Positions 25,968 through 35,311 of a stretch of 64,000 nucleotides of DNA are shown here, one piece after another (position 1 is the first letter of the stretch; the number at the start of each line of letters is the position of its first letter). This DNA is from Peptococcaceae bacterium 1198_IL3148. Lineage in GTDB: Bacteria > Bacillota > Desulfotomaculia > Desulfotomaculales > Desulfohalotomaculaceae. Below the pieces are notes generated by a model. That model was not told the DNA's origin. It saw only the letters and a list, made by a program, of their open reading frames with translations, and searched no databases. The stretch lies in NCBI GenBank assembly GCA_036763105.1, contig JBAIYS010000003.1, forward strand, positions 1 to 64,000. Reading direction: 5' to 3'. The position numbers were made by a program, and so were the translations under genes.

Positions 25968-27335
25968 TTGATAAGGGTACACAAATTATTCTTTTATATA
26001 TTAAATGTGGTGACGGTAGTCGCTATTTACATTACCACAAAGACAATCCTATGGTTTATGGGCTTTAGAACTGACGAGGCAGTTTTTTATTTGGAAATCA
26101 TCATTTTAGTTAGTGTACTTTTTGTTGTGTTATTTGTGTTGCAAAGTATTGCATACCGAAGAATAAAGCTAATTTATCAGGGTTTAAGTAAGCTCAACGA
26201 TAATCCCAGTTATCGTTTTAATAAATTACCAGGTTTATGGGGTGAAGTAACTGATGGAATAAATAAACTTGTGGATAAAGTGGCAGACACAAAAAATTTA
26301 ATAGATGAAGTGCTAAGCAATTTACCAGTGGCAGTTTTGGTATTCGATGGTGAAGGTAACATTGTAATGTGTAATCCCACTGCCCGGTGCCTTTTTCAAT
26401 GTCAAAGGTGCGACAATAATAGGCACAGTCAACAAAAAAAATGCCCCTATAAATTGCTGGAGTGGACGATAACCACTGGCAAACCTATCCGAAATTATGA
26501 TTACTACCTTGATTTGTCAGATGGTGAAAAAAAACACTTAATAATTAATACTGAGATTCTTTATGATACCAATGAAAGCTGTGTCAACGTGCTGCTCACC
26601 GCCACCGATATTACCACCAGACAACAGATGTGGGATCAAATTCAACAAACTGAAAAAATATCTATGATCAGCGAATTGGCCGCAGGGGTGGCCCATGAAA
26701 TAAAAAATCCCCTTACCAGTGCCAGGGGACTACTACAACTTATTAATAATCGTTTCCGGGAAGACGATGTGGCCAGACAGCATATCGTAGTGGCTTTGGA
26801 GAGCCTTGATCGGATTAACGTAATTATTAACGAAATGGAACAGCTATCCCTTTCCACCAGAGATAATTTAACATTTAGTCAATTGGAGCATTTGTTAGAG
26901 GATATTTCTATTTTACTTGATGGTGAAGCTGTTTGTCACAATGTAACAATAATCAGAAATTATCAGCCCAATTTACCTTTGGCAGTGTTAGATGTCAACC
27001 AAATGAAGCAAGTTTTTTTAAATTTGGCTCTTAATGCCATCAATGCTATGCCCACTGGCGGAGTATTAACAATTAATGTTAGCTTTCATCAAGATAGCAA
27101 TGAATTTGAAATCAATTTTTGCGATAATGGTGTTGGCATGACCAAAGAGGAAATTCAAAAAATATTTAACCCCTTTTACTCCTCCTGTGCTAATAATACC
27201 GGTCTAGGTCTCACGGTGTGTTACCAAACCATCAAAAGTCATGGTGGGCGTATCAGTGTGCAAAGTAAATCAGGTGAAGGGAGTAATTTTACGATCTATT
27301 TGCCGACAGTAAATCAAATGAAAAATATTAGTTAA
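25968..27335 (+). CDS. Membrane sensor histidine kinase with cysteine-rich PAS (sporulation-kinase-like)
   Basis: A 455-residue kinase: two N-terminal membrane helices (about 8-30 and 40-64), a PAS domain (about 113-215), HisKA with the phospho-acceptor H243 in GVAHEIKNPLTSARG, and a C-terminal HATPase (NLALNAINAMP, DNGVGM, GLGLTV). The HisKA sequence is of the Spo0A-phosphorelay kinase type (KinB/KinE). The PAS holds five cysteines at 135, 141, 145, 148 and 159, which may bind metal or an iron-sulfur cluster. TTG 25968 follows GGGGGTAAAGG. No response regulator is adjacent. Confidence 0.88.
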   Translation: MIRVHKLFFYILNVVTVVAIYITTKTILWFMGFRTDEAVFYLEIIILVSVLFVVLFVLQSIAYRRIKLIYQGLSKLNDNPSYRFNKLPGLWGEVTDGINKLVDKVADTKNLIDEVLSNLPVAVLVFDGEGNIVMCNPTARCLFQCQRCDNNRHSQQKKCPYKLLEWTITTGKPIRNYDYYLDLSDGEKKHLIINTEILYDTNESCVNVLLTATDITTRQQMWDQIQQTEKISMISELAAGVAHEIKNPLTSARGLLQLINNRFREDDVARQHIVVALESLDRINVIINEMEQLSLSTRDNLTFSQLEHLLEDISILLDGEAVCHNVTIIRNYQPNLPLAVLDVNQMKQVFLNLALNAINAMPTGGVLTINVSFHQDSNEFEINFCDNGVGMTKEEIQKIFNPFYSSCANNTGLGLTVCYQTIKSHGGRISVQSKSGEGSNFTIYLPTVNQMKNIS

Positions 27336-27336
27336 T

Positions 27337-27744
27337 TTACGCTGATAAAGTAACGCCAATTACACCACCTATGGCACCGGCGATTAGGGAGATAACAAAT
27401 TTGATAGCGAAGCCAGCCAATGCTACACCACTGGGTAAAAATAGTCCCGCTATTATCCAAACCAGTATGAAATATAACACTCCAATGCCAATACCATGAT
27501 ACAGCCCCTTATAGCCCACTTTGTATGCCGCTAAGAAACTCCCAGAAAAAATACTGATGCCCAGTATTGCCGAAGCTACCCAGGATAAAGTGTTTTCTGA
27601 CAAGCTAGTTAAGTAAAAAACCATACCGGCAATGATGCTGAGCAACAATGAAAATACCAGCGTGATTAACGTGCCTTTATAAATAGTAGTCCAGCTTATT
27701 GCAGGGCCTTGATTGTTATTTATTTCGGTCTTAAGTGGCCGCAT
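27337..27744 (-). CDS. TIGR04086 family membrane protein
   Basis: A 135-residue protein with four hydrophobic helices and glycine-rich C-terminus (SLIAGAIGGVIGVTLS), matching the TIGR04086 family of clostridial/Peptococcaceae membrane proteins of unknown role. A ribosome site AGGAGGTG lies upstream on the minus strand. It is convergent with the sensor kinase with one base between the stop codons, and no terminator is visible there. Confidence 0.75.
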   Translation of the reverse strand: MRPLKTEINNNQGPAISWTTIYKGTLITLVFSLLLSIIAGMVFYLTSLSENTLSWVASAILGISIFSGSFLAAYKVGYKGLYHGIGIGVLYFILVWIIAGLFLPSGVALAGFAIKFVISLIAGAIGGVIGVTLSA

Positions 27745-27842
27745 GTTATTTGCACCTCCTAAAAAAGTATATTATAACAATATGTTTTAAATGTAAAAAT
27801 ATGCTTGGGATGGTGGGTTGCTAATACTTATCTGTAAATAAA

Positions 27843-27870
27843 GAGGGGGCATGTCACTGTTTAGCCCCCC
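27843..27870 (-). terminator. Terminator of the small 53-residue gene
   Basis: GGGGGC (27845-27850) pairs with GCCCCC (27864-27869); in leftward transcription the stem is followed by TCTTTATTT. Confidence 0.65.
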
Positions 27871-27876
27871 CTTTAA

Positions 27877-28038
27877 CTACTTCTTAAACTTTAATTTTTC
27901 TTTAGATACATAATCCTCATTTGGGTCAGCGGTGCCGTCCACATTGATAGCCTCGGCAGAACCGGTGGGCTCCCTCACCATGCTGTATCCCATTGCAAAT
28001 TCACCATTTTTGTTATTTACCTTTTTAAATTTAGGCAT
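27877..28038 (-). CDS. Small hydrophilic protein (53 aa)
   Basis: A 53-residue charged protein beginning MPKFKKVNNKNGEF and ending KEKLKFKK, with an acidic middle (VDGTADPNEDYVS). It has a strong ribosome site (AAAGGAGG) and a terminator directly downstream, so expression is likely. No domain is recognised. The size and composition recall small spore or stress peptides, but that is only a resemblance. Confidence 0.7.
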   Translation of the reverse strand: MPKFKKVNNKNGEFAMGYSMVREPTGSAEAINVDGTADPNEDYVSKEKLKFKK

Positions 28039-28258
28039 TACTTTTCCTCCTTTCCAACCACTTAATTTATTTTGACCACTTCTGGCTGGGATTAATCAGG
28101 TCGGTTAAGTAAATTACTGTTACATTAAAGAAATAATTCACATGAAAAGCCTTTTTTATGTTAAACTAATATTGATTAATATTTTCAGTATTTTAAAATA
28201 ACTCTATAGGAATGGGATAATAGAAAAATGTCATTATATAAATAAGGGATGATTTAAA

Positions 28259-29563
28259 ATGAGAATGGTAGATTTAATTAAGAAAAAAAGAGATGGTCTG
28301 GAATTAAATCAAGAAGAAATTGACTTTATAATCCAGGGATATACCAAGGGAGACATCCCCGATTACCAAATGTCCGCTTTAGCGATGGCAATATATTATC
28401 AAGATATGAATAAAGCTGAACGATCCCATTTAACCATGGCCATGGTTAAATCCGGTGATCAGATCGACTTATCAGCCATTGATGGCATTAAGGTTGATAA
28501 ACATAGTACAGGGGGGGTGGGGGATACCACCACTTTGGTATTGGCACCGCTGGTGGCTTCTGTGGGTGTGCCTGTTGCTAAAATGTCTGGTCGAGGTTTA
28601 GGCCATACCGGAGGTACAATAGATAAACTGGAATCGGTTCCCGGTTTTCAGGTGGAAATAGATAACGATCAATTTATTAGATTGGTAAACAAAAACAAAG
28701 TTGCCGTGATTGGTCAAAGTGCTAATTTAACTCCTGCGGATAAAAAGCTCTATGCCCTTAGGGATGTGACTGCCACAGTAGAATCTATACCTTTAATTGC
28801 CAGTTCCATAATGAGTAAAAAACTAGCTTCGGGCGCCGATGCCATAGTTTTGGATGTAAAAACTGGTTCCGGTGCTTTTATGAAGGACTTGGGCGAAGCA
28901 ACAAAGCTGGCCCAGGCCATGGTGGAGATTGGCAATCAATTGGGACGCCAAACGATAGCAATTATTTCTGATATGAGTCAACCATTGGGCTTTGCCGTGG
29001 GCAATGCCCTTGAAGTAAAGGAAGCGATAGCCACTTTAAAGGGACATGGCCCAAAGGATTTAGAAGAATTGTGTCTAACATTGGCAAGTCAAATGGTTTA
29101 TTTAGCAGAAAAAGCCCCCAACCCCGAGATTGCTCGGCAGATGCTATTGGAATCTATAGCCAGTGGCAATGCGCTAAACACCTTTAAAACCTTTTTAGCC
29201 GCCCAAGGCGGCGATGCTTCGGTGGTGGAGGATCTTGACAAACTCCCCGCTGCCAAATACAAATTTGAGGTTAAGGCGCCTGTGTCTGGCTTTGTATCTG
29301 CCCTTAAGGCCGATGATATTGGCACTGCTGCCATGATATTAGGGGCCGGTCGGGCCACAAAGGAATCAAAAATAGATCTCGGGGTGGGGCTGGTTTTGCA
29401 AAAGAAAATTGGGGATCGGGTGCAGGCTGGCGAATCCCTAGTTACTATCCATAGCAATCATCAAGGGGTGGAGCAAGTAATTAAGCTTGTTCAGAATTCT
29501 TATCACATTGTAAATGACAAGGTAGATAAATTGCCATTAATTTATGATGTGATAGCAAACTAG
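28259..29563 (+). CDS. pdp: Pyrimidine-nucleoside phosphorylase
   Basis: A 434-residue nucleoside phosphorylase (NP-II family) that splits uridine, thymidine or deoxyuridine with phosphate. The family signature is seen as [17 protein letters not shown] (about residues 110-126), and KHSTGGVGD (about 81-89) binds phosphate. A C-terminal domain with a hammerhead-like segment follows. ATG 28259 follows AAGGGATGA. The next gene is deoC, 23 bp downstream, together giving deoxynucleoside breakdown except for the phosphopentomutase. Confidence 0.93.
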   Translation: MRMVDLIKKKRDGLELNQEEIDFIIQGYTKGDIPDYQMSALAMAIYYQDMNKAERSHLTMAMVKSGDQIDLSAIDGIKVDKHSTGGVGDTTTLVLAPLVASVGVPVAKMSGRGLGHTGGTIDKLESVPGFQVEIDNDQFIRLVNKNKVAVIGQSANLTPADKKLYALRDVTATVESIPLIASSIMSKKLASGADAIVLDVKTGSGAFMKDLGEATKLAQAMVEIGNQLGRQTIAIISDMSQPLGFAVGNALEVKEAIATLKGHGPKDLEELCLTLASQMVYLAEKAPNPEIARQMLLESIASGNALNTFKTFLAAQGGDASVVEDLDKLPAAKYKFEVKAPVSGFVSALKADDIGTAAMILGAGRATKESKIDLGVGLVLQKKIGDRVQAGESLVTIHSNHQGVEQVIKLVQNSYHIVNDKVDKLPLIYDVIAN

Positions 29564-29586
29564 CATATTGAAAGGAAGAGTAACGG

Positions 29587-30246
29587 ATGATAAAAAAATT
29601 AGCTCAAATGATTGATCATACACTATTAAAACCCGAAGCCACCAGGGAACAAATAATTAATTTATCTAAAGAGGCGATCCAGTATCAATTTGCAGCGGTA
29701 TGTGTAAATCCCCATTGGGTGCCCGTTGCTTATGAAATCTTAAAGGAGACACCAATTAAAGTGGCCACGGTAATAGGGTTTCCCTTGGGGCAAACCACCA
29801 CGCAAACCAAGGCCTTTGAAACCAGCACCGCCATTGACAGTGGCGCCGCCGAAATTGATATGGTAATCAATATTGGCCTGTTAAAATCTTACCTAGACGA
29901 CAAAGTGGTTGCAGACATCAAAGCAGTGGTTGACGCTGCCCGAGGTGGTGCATTGGTTAAGGTGATTTTAGAAACATGTTTACTCACCGATGAAGAGAAA
30001 GTAAGGGCTTGCAATTTGGCAATTGGCGCCGGTGCAGATTACGTTAAAACTTCCACTGGTTTTTCATCCGGCGGCGCCACTGTGGAGGATGTGTCGTTAC
30101 TGAGAAAAACTGTTGGTGACAATGTAGGGGTCAAAGCATCCGGTGGCATTAAAACCCTAAGGGATGCACTGGCCATGATTGAAGCCGGGGCAACCCGTAT
30201 CGGCACCAGTTCCGGTGTGGCCATTGTCCAGAGCAAACCTATCTAA
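29587..30246 (+). CDS. deoC: Deoxyribose-phosphate aldolase
   Basis: A 219-residue class I aldolase that cleaves 2-deoxyribose-5-phosphate to glyceraldehyde-3-phosphate and acetaldehyde. The Schiff-base lysine is K154 in DYVKTSTGF, and VKASGGIKT carries the second conserved lysine. It begins with the usual [11 protein letters not shown]. It is co-transcribed with the upstream phosphorylase. Length is typical. Confidence 0.95.
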   Translation: MIKKLAQMIDHTLLKPEATREQIINLSKEAIQYQFAAVCVNPHWVPVAYEILKETPIKVATVIGFPLGQTTTQTKAFETSTAIDSGAAEIDMVINIGLLKSYLDDKVVADIKAVVDAARGGALVKVILETCLLTDEEKVRACNLAIGAGADYVKTSTGFSSGGATVEDVSLLRKTVGDNVGVKASGGIKTLRDALAMIEAGATRIGTSSGVAIVQSKPI

Positions 30247-30352
30247 CATGCACAATTATAATTAATTGTCATCATTATTAACTTACAGTAATAAAATAAT
30301 AACAGTTTTTATTTTACCACCATTAAATTTCTATGTACGGGGGGGATTATAA

Positions 30353-30553
30353 TTGAAAAAGATTTTTTTAGATGAAAGCAATGTGGGCGTGGCCATTAGT
30401 TGGTTTAGAAATAATATGAAAAAACAATATAAGTTACAAAAGTTGCAATACGACCCCATTGCTAAAAAGTGGGTGCTGACTTTGGAAAAATTATATCCCC
30501 ACAAAGACGACAGTTCACAGCAAAATAATAGCCCCAAAAAAGCAATCCCGTAA
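30353..30553 (+). CDS. Small hypothetical protein (66 aa)
   Basis: An unrecognised basic protein of 66 residues starting at TTG 30353, with a run of six G (30339-30344) as ribosome site. The first 45 residues look like a small alpha-beta fold (AISWFRNNMKKQ, then KWVLTLEKLYP); the tail is polar and probably disordered. A terminator overlaps its stop region. Confidence 0.6.
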   Translation: MKKIFLDESNVGVAISWFRNNMKKQYKLQKLQYDPIAKKWVLTLEKLYPHKDDSSQQNNSPKKAIP

Positions 30554-30575
30554 AATTCGGTTGCTTTTTTTATTT
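30536..30575 (+). terminator. Terminator after the 66-residue gene
   Basis: AAAAAAGCAA (30536-30545) pairs with TTGCTTTTTT (30561-30570), followed by more T. Confidence 0.75.
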
Positions 30576-30610
30576 TAAAAAATCGCTTTAAAAACGTCTA
30601 TGGCTCAGTT

Positions 30611-30680
30611 GCCGGTGGCGCACGTCCTATGCGCCACCCCGCCTCCGACAGCCTCCTTCGCTAACTTCAGTTCGTTGCGC
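30611..30680. repeat. GC-rich hairpin element
   Basis: A GC-rich patch in an AT-rich gap between convergent genes. It holds a perfect 9-bp stem (GGTGGCGCA 30614-30622 with TGCGCCACC 30630-30638), and the arm TGCGCCAC recurs just downstream near 30677. No T tract follows the stem. It looks like a small dispersed repeat or a structured RNA rather than a terminator or a coding sequence. Confidence 0.45.
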
Positions 30681-30699
30681 CACTATCTGTCCTGTTATG

Positions 30700-30963
30700 T
30701 TAATTTATGGTTTCCACATCAACATGCTCAGTGTGGGCATAACCCTCCAGATCACATTGAAAGGCATAGCAAAGAAAATCTTCTACATTGTCAAATTGCC
30801 TACCATCTTTTTTCCGTACAACCACTTGTTCATGTTGGTTGTAATGAAAATCTTCCGGATTTCCAGCAATGGGATAAGCGCGAAAATCCAATTGTCCACT
30901 GATGCTATGATTTAAAAATTGTTCAAGTTCTGCCATCGATTCACAACGGATGCGTTTGGTCAT
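30700..30963 (-). CDS. Small hypothetical protein (87 aa)
   Basis: An 87-residue soluble protein beginning MTKRIRCESMAELEQFLNH, with a CYAFQCDLEGY stretch near the end. No domain is recognised. The start is set at 30963 because GGAGGAG lies 7 bases before it on the minus strand. It is preferred over the overlapping plus-strand reading frame, which has no ribosome site and passes through the GC-rich hairpin element. Confidence 0.7.
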   Translation of the reverse strand: MTKRIRCESMAELEQFLNHSISGQLDFRAYPIAGNPEDFHYNQHEQVVVRKKDGRQFDNVEDFLCYAFQCDLEGYAHTEHVDVETIN

Positions 30964-31048
30964 TTGTATCTCCTCCAATGTTTAGGATTTCATACATATC
31001 ATTTTTTGCATTAAAAAAATAAATATGCTCTTGGGTAGGAGACATAAT

Positions 31049-32419
31049 ATGTGGATGGTGGTGAATGGAATGGATACTGAGCAGCAACTTTTGTTATTGA
31101 TTATTAAGTATATGAAGGAACAGCAAAGAGAAGCCTTTCAAGTGGTAATAGACGAGTTACAACCATACGACATTGCAGAACTTTTTCAACAACTACCGAT
31201 AAAACATCGTCATAAATTTTTATCATTATTAACTGCCAGACAAATTGCCAGATTAATTGAAGAATCGGACAAAGAAGCGCAAATTGCAATACTACATAAC
31301 TTGGGTGTTGAAAAATCATCCCGCATAATGGACCTTATGGAAAATGATGATTTGGTTGATTTGCTAAACCAACTTTCCCGCAGTAAATCCGAAGAGTTTT
31401 TAAACTTAATGCAACGGGAGGAATCTCAAACCGTTCAAAGTTTAATGCGTTATCCCGCTGAAACTGCGGGGGGAATTATGACCAACCGTTATGTTTGGAT
31501 TAGAAATTATTATACCGTTAGAGAAGCGGTGGATAAACTCAAATCCTTTGCAGAGATTGCTGAAAACATTTATTACCTATATGTGCTAAACGAAGAAAAA
31601 ATTTTGGTCGGGGTGGTATCCTATCGAGACCTATTATTGGCTGATATCGACGAAAAAATTGAGGATATTATGTTTAGCCGGGTAATTTCTGTACCGGTGG
31701 ATGCTGATCAAGAGCAAGTGGCCCGAATTATTGAACGTTACGATTTCATTGCGGTGCCGGTGGTGGATGAACACAATAGATTGGTGGGTATAGTTACGGT
31801 GGATGATGTCATTGACGTGGTGATTCAAGAAGCCAACGAAGATATCGAAAAATTTTCCGCATCGGGTAAAGCCATTGATTTTAACACCACTGTTTTAACT
31901 GCCTCTTATCGTCGGTTGCCGTGGTTAATATTGCTATTATTTATTGGTATCATTTCTGGCAGTATTATCAGTGGTTTTGAAGGTACTTTGCAAAGGGTAG
32001 TTGCTTTAGCTTTTTTTATGCCGATGATATCTGGCATGACGGGAAATACCGGTACTCAGTCACTGGCAGTGGTGATTCGTGGATTGGCAACCCACGACAT
32101 CGATCGCAAAGAGGCATACCGATTAATTATCAGAGAATTTGGCGTGGGCTTTATTATCGGCTTAGTATGTGGTGCACTGCTGGCCATAATTGCGCTGTTG
32201 TGGCAAGGAGATTTGGTGTTGGCTCTGGTGGTGAGCAGTTCATTATTTATCACATTAATAATTGGTACACTGGCTGGTACCATTATTCCTTTACTATTAT
32301 ACCGCTTTAATATTGACCCGGCCATAGCCTCTGGCCCTTTAATTACCACGTTAAATGATATCTTTTCTTTAACAGTCTATTTTGGGCTGGCATCTTTATT
32401 CATATCAAAACTGATGTAA
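31049..32419 (+). CDS. mgtE: Magnesium transporter MgtE
   Basis: A magnesium channel/transporter of about 456 residues. The cytoplasmic MgtE N domain (about 1-125) is followed by a CBS pair (about 130-250, with AGGIMTNRYVWI and VDDVIDVVIQEANED) and five membrane helices. The pore signature PMISGMTGNTGTQSLAVVIRG is clear. Cytoplasmic Mg2+ closes such channels through the CBS part. ATG 31049 follows TAGGAGA at 7 bases; the in-frame ATG 31025 has none. I see no M-box riboswitch in the 60-bp leader. Confidence 0.92.
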   Translation: MWMVVNGMDTEQQLLLLIIKYMKEQQREAFQVVIDELQPYDIAELFQQLPIKHRHKFLSLLTARQIARLIEESDKEAQIAILHNLGVEKSSRIMDLMENDDLVDLLNQLSRSKSEEFLNLMQREESQTVQSLMRYPAETAGGIMTNRYVWIRNYYTVREAVDKLKSFAEIAENIYYLYVLNEEKILVGVVSYRDLLLADIDEKIEDIMFSRVISVPVDADQEQVARIIERYDFIAVPVVDEHNRLVGIVTVDDVIDVVIQEANEDIEKFSASGKAIDFNTTVLTASYRRLPWLILLLFIGIISGSIISGFEGTLQRVVALAFFMPMISGMTGNTGTQSLAVVIRGLATHDIDRKEAYRLIIREFGVGFIIGLVCGALLAIIALLWQGDLVLALVVSSSLFITLIIGTLAGTIIPLLLYRFNIDPAIASGPLITTLNDIFSLTVYFGLASLFISKLM

Positions 32420-32487
32420 TCTTTAAATAATTAGAAATCACAGGTGAGATAATATATTTATCAATTTTAATAAGAGGGGTGTATGGC

Positions 32488-32694
32488 ATGACTGTTGGTA
32501 TCCAAGTGAAACAAACAATGGCAGGGTTAAAAAGTGCTCAGGCCAGCTTAGAAACCTTTGCACTACAAACACAAAATCAAGAGGCTAAAAAGATCTATGG
32601 AGAAGCGGCACAAAAAATAAAAAGCGTTGTACAAAGCTTAGAACCCCGGGTAGCCCAGTTGGAAGACGAAGAACCCCAATATCAAGGATATTAA
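32488..32694 (+). CDS. DUF1657 domain protein
   Basis: A 68-residue helical protein of the DUF1657 family, first gene of a spore-membrane operon. It begins MTVGIQVKQTMAGLKSAQASLETFA and ends with the repeated acidic tail EEPQYQGY. Family members occur almost only in spore formers and beside spoVA genes. ATG 32488 follows GAGGGGTG. The next gene, 13 bp on, is a paralogue with the same tail. Confidence 0.88.
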   Translation: MTVGIQVKQTMAGLKSAQASLETFALQTQNQEAKKIYGEAAQKIKSVVQSLEPRVAQLEDEEPQYQGY

Positions 32695-32707
32695 AGTGGG
32701 TGGTTAG

Positions 32708-32914
32708 ATGACCATAGCAGCAGAAGTGAAACAGACCATGGCCAGTCTTAAAGGTGTTCAGCAGACTTTAAAGGCCTTTGCCATGCTTCATCCGGAGCAA
32801 CAATCAAAGGATATTCTAGAATTTAACATTAATAAAATTGAAAAGGTGATTGCCAATATAGAAGGTCGAATTAAGCAATTGGAATATGAAGAACCTCAAT
32901 ACCGAGGTTTTTAA
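32708..32914 (+). CDS. DUF1657 domain protein, second copy
   Basis: A 68-residue paralogue of the preceding gene: VKQTMASLKGVQQTLKAFA at the start and EEPQYRGF at the end. The two copies probably arose by tandem duplication. GGGTGG lies before the ATG. A third DUF1657 unit is fused to the next gene product. Confidence 0.88.
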   Translation: MTIAAEVKQTMASLKGVQQTLKAFAMLHPEQQSKDILEFNINKIEKVIANIEGRIKQLEYEEPQYRGF

Positions 32915-32939
32915 CATATAATTCAAAGGGGTAATGGGT

Positions 32940-33797
32940 ATGCCTGAATGGTTAAATGTGTTTTTGCGTTCGTTAGGAATATTAGTATTAACGCTTTTGC
33001 TGATTAGATTAATGGGCAAAAGACAGACCGCCCAACTCACATTTTTTGATTTAATCACCGCAATTGCTGTAGGGGCCATTGCCACAGTTATTTCATTAGA
33101 CTTAGTAGAGATTTCTACCGGTCTAGTGGCACTGGCAGTTTGGACATTGATCCCGATAGCTTTATATTTGCTATCACTGAAATATAAAACTGTCCGGGAC
33201 ATTCTGCAAGGGAAGGAAACCATTTTAATAAACCATGGCAAAGTGCTTGAAGACAAGTTGGTTGAAGCCAGGCTTACCCCCGAAGATTTGTTGAGTAAAT
33301 TAAGAAGAAAGGACGTCTTTGCCTTCGCCGATGTGGAATTTGCTATTTTAGAACCCAATGGCGATGTCAGTGTTCTGCTGAAAAAGGACAGACAACCTCT
33401 ATCTGCAAAAACCATGGGTATTACAGTCAGCCAAGAGAGCGTGCCCCAAACGATAATGCTGGATGGGGTGATGATGGATGAACCATTAACAGCCATGGGT
33501 CTGAACAGGCATTGGTTGCATACCGAATTGGAAAAAGTAGGTGTGGCACCGGAAAATGTATTTTTAGCCCAGGTTGATTCCATGGGGCAGCTTTATCTAG
33601 ACCTGTTTAATGATGCCATCATTGTACCAAAACCTAAAACCAAAGAATTGGCCCATGCAACTTTAAAGAAGTGTCAAGCTGATTGTGAGTTATATGCATT
33701 GGGCACTAAGCAACCAGAGGCAAAGGAAATGTTTGGTCACTGTGCCAAGGAATTGGCTGACGTAGTTAACGACCTTGAACCATTGCTTAAGAGATAA
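32940..33797 (+). CDS. DUF421 membrane protein fused to a C-terminal DUF1657
   Basis: A 285-residue protein with three N-terminal membrane helices (about 8-85), the YetF-type DUF421 soluble part (IRLMGKRQ, then DVFAFADVEFAILEPNGDVSV, about 100-225) and a DUF1657 helical unit at the C-terminus (from about 240, ATLKKCQADCELYALG). DUF421 proteins of this sort accompany spoVA genes and help germination or spore-membrane function. ATG 32940 is chosen since AAAGGGG lies 8 bases before it; the ATG at 32934 is too close. Confidence 0.88.
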   Translation: MPEWLNVFLRSLGILVLTLLLIRLMGKRQTAQLTFFDLITAIAVGAIATVISLDLVEISTGLVALAVWTLIPIALYLLSLKYKTVRDILQGKETILINHGKVLEDKLVEARLTPEDLLSKLRRKDVFAFADVEFAILEPNGDVSVLLKKDRQPLSAKTMGITVSQESVPQTIMLDGVMMDEPLTAMGLNRHWLHTELEKVGVAPENVFLAQVDSMGQLYLDLFNDAIIVPKPKTKELAHATLKKCQADCELYALGTKQPEAKEMFGHCAKELADVVNDLEPLLKR

Positions 33798-33811
33798 GGG
33801 GTGTATTATAC

Positions 33812-34291
33812 ATGTCTAATAAAATCAAGAAAAAATTAACGCCCACACAACAAGAATATCAAAAGATTGCTAAGGCCCGGGAGCCCCAGCGACCAGTGGT
33901 GGCCAACTGCTTGAGAGCTTTTTTGGTAGGTGGAGCCATTTGCGCGTTGGGTCAAGGGGTATCAGAAATTTTTCTTTGGAACTTTGACTTTACCGAAAAA
34001 ACCGTCGGTAATCCGACCGTGGCAGTATTGATTATTATTTCTGTAATCCTGACATCATTTGGGGTCTATGACCATCTGGCCCAATGGGCAGGGGCAGGTT
34101 CAGCGGTGCCAATTACCGGCTTTGCTAATTCGGTGGCTTCAGCAGCCATTGAACACCGCAGCGAAGGCTTGGTGTTGGGGGTGGGAGGTAATATGTTTAA
34201 ATTGGCGGGTTCGGTAATTGTATTTGGTGTCTTTGCCGCCTTTGTCATCGCTCTGATAAATACCACATTTTCTATGTTGGGAGGGGCATAA
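33812..34291 (+). CDS. spoVAC: Stage V sporulation protein AC
   Basis: A 159-residue inner spore-membrane protein. In Bacillus, SpoVAC is a mechanosensitive component of the channel that moves dipicolinic acid and Ca2+ into and out of the spore. Three to four membrane helices follow a charged N-terminus; the family stretch AGSAVPITGFANSVASAAIEHRSEG is at about residues 95-120. It starts 14 bp after the DUF421 gene and runs to within 1 bp of spoVAD. Confidence 0.92.
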   Translation: MSNKIKKKLTPTQQEYQKIAKAREPQRPVVANCLRAFLVGGAICALGQGVSEIFLWNFDFTEKTVGNPTVAVLIIISVILTSFGVYDHLAQWAGAGSAVPITGFANSVASAAIEHRSEGLVLGVGGNMFKLAGSVIVFGVFAAFVIALINTTFSMLGGA

Positions 34292-34292
34292 A

Positions 34293-35300
34293 GTGTTGCA
34301 TGGTCATCAAACCTGGGTATTTCGCAATAAGCCCACCATTGTATCCACTGCCACAGTGGTTGGCCCCTTTGAAGGCCAAGGGCCGCTAACTGAAGATTTT
34401 GATGTCATTCATGGAGACATATGGTTAGGCCAGGACAGCTTTGAGAAGGCAGAAAAGAAAATGATGGAAGAAGCATCAGAAATGGCCATTGCAAAAGCTG
34501 GACTTCAGAAAGAAGATATCCAGTTTTTTTTAAGCGGGGATCTATTAAATCAAATTATAACCAGCAGTTTTTCGGCCAGAACATTGTCAGTTCCTTATAT
34601 TGGTTTGTTTGGGGCCTGTTCCACTTCTATGGAGAGTTTAGCTTTGGCTTCTTTGTTAATAGATAGCAAAGCTGCTCAATTTGTACTCAGTGGCACCGCT
34701 AGTCATAATGCCACTGCAGAAAAACAATTCCGTTATCCCACCGAATATGGATCCCAAAAGCCGCCAACGGCTCAATGGACAGTGACCGGAGCGGGGGTGG
34801 CGGTATTGGGCACCGAAGGAACTGGACCCAAGGTAACAGCTGCCACCATCGGCCGAGTAATTGATATGGGTATCAGTGATCCATTTAATATGGGGGGCGC
34901 CATGGCACCGGCAGCGGTGGATACCATAACCGCCCACTTTAGAGATTTAAACATCAAGGCAAATGAGTATGATTTGATAGCCACCGGAGACCTAGGTCGG
35001 GTCGGCCATCAAATTGCGACGGATTTGTTTAAGAAGCATAATATCAATATTCCAGAGGAAATATTTACCGACTGTGGGTTATTGATATATAACCAAGATC
35101 AACCGGTCTTCTCAGGTGGGAGTGGTTGTGGTTGTGCAGCCACCGTTACCTATGGACATATTCTCAATCGCATGAAAAGGGGAGAATTGAGAAAAGTATT
35201 AATAGTTGCCACTGGGGCTTTATTATCACCGCTTTCCTACCAACAAAAAGAAACCATTCCCGGTATCGCCCATGCAGTGGCTATTGAGTATCAACAATAG
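34293..35300 (+). CDS. spoVAD: Stage V sporulation protein AD
   Basis: A 335-residue protein with a thiolase/ketoacyl-synthase fold that binds dipicolinic acid on the spore membrane. The fold is visible in [16 protein letters not shown] (around residue 105), where thiolases have their catalytic cysteine, and GGSGCGCAA near the C-terminus. GTG 34293 follows GGAGGGG. Length is typical. Confidence 0.93.
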   Translation: MLHGHQTWVFRNKPTIVSTATVVGPFEGQGPLTEDFDVIHGDIWLGQDSFEKAEKKMMEEASEMAIAKAGLQKEDIQFFLSGDLLNQIITSSFSARTLSVPYIGLFGACSTSMESLALASLLIDSKAAQFVLSGTASHNATAEKQFRYPTEYGSQKPPTAQWTVTGAGVAVLGTEGTGPKVTAATIGRVIDMGISDPFNMGGAMAPAAVDTITAHFRDLNIKANEYDLIATGDLGRVGHQIATDLFKKHNINIPEEIFTDCGLLIYNQDQPVFSGGSGCGCAATVTYGHILNRMKRGELRKVLIVATGALLSPLSYQQKETIPGIAHAVAIEYQQ

Positions 35301-35311
35301 GGGTGAAGAAT

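Noticed and set aside
30600-30902. Rightward reading frame of 100 codons
   Set aside because: It passes through the GC-rich hairpin element, has no ribosome site and overlaps the leftward 87-residue gene that has a clear GGAGGAG.
30979-31048. Possible magnesium riboswitch (M-box) before mgtE
   Set aside because: The leader is only about 60-80 bases and lacks the conserved M-box helices.
32816-33583. Long leftward reading frame of 255 codons opposite the DUF421-DUF1657 gene
   Set aside because: It is the antisense of a well-conserved domain protein, lacks a ribosome site and has no recognisable fold.
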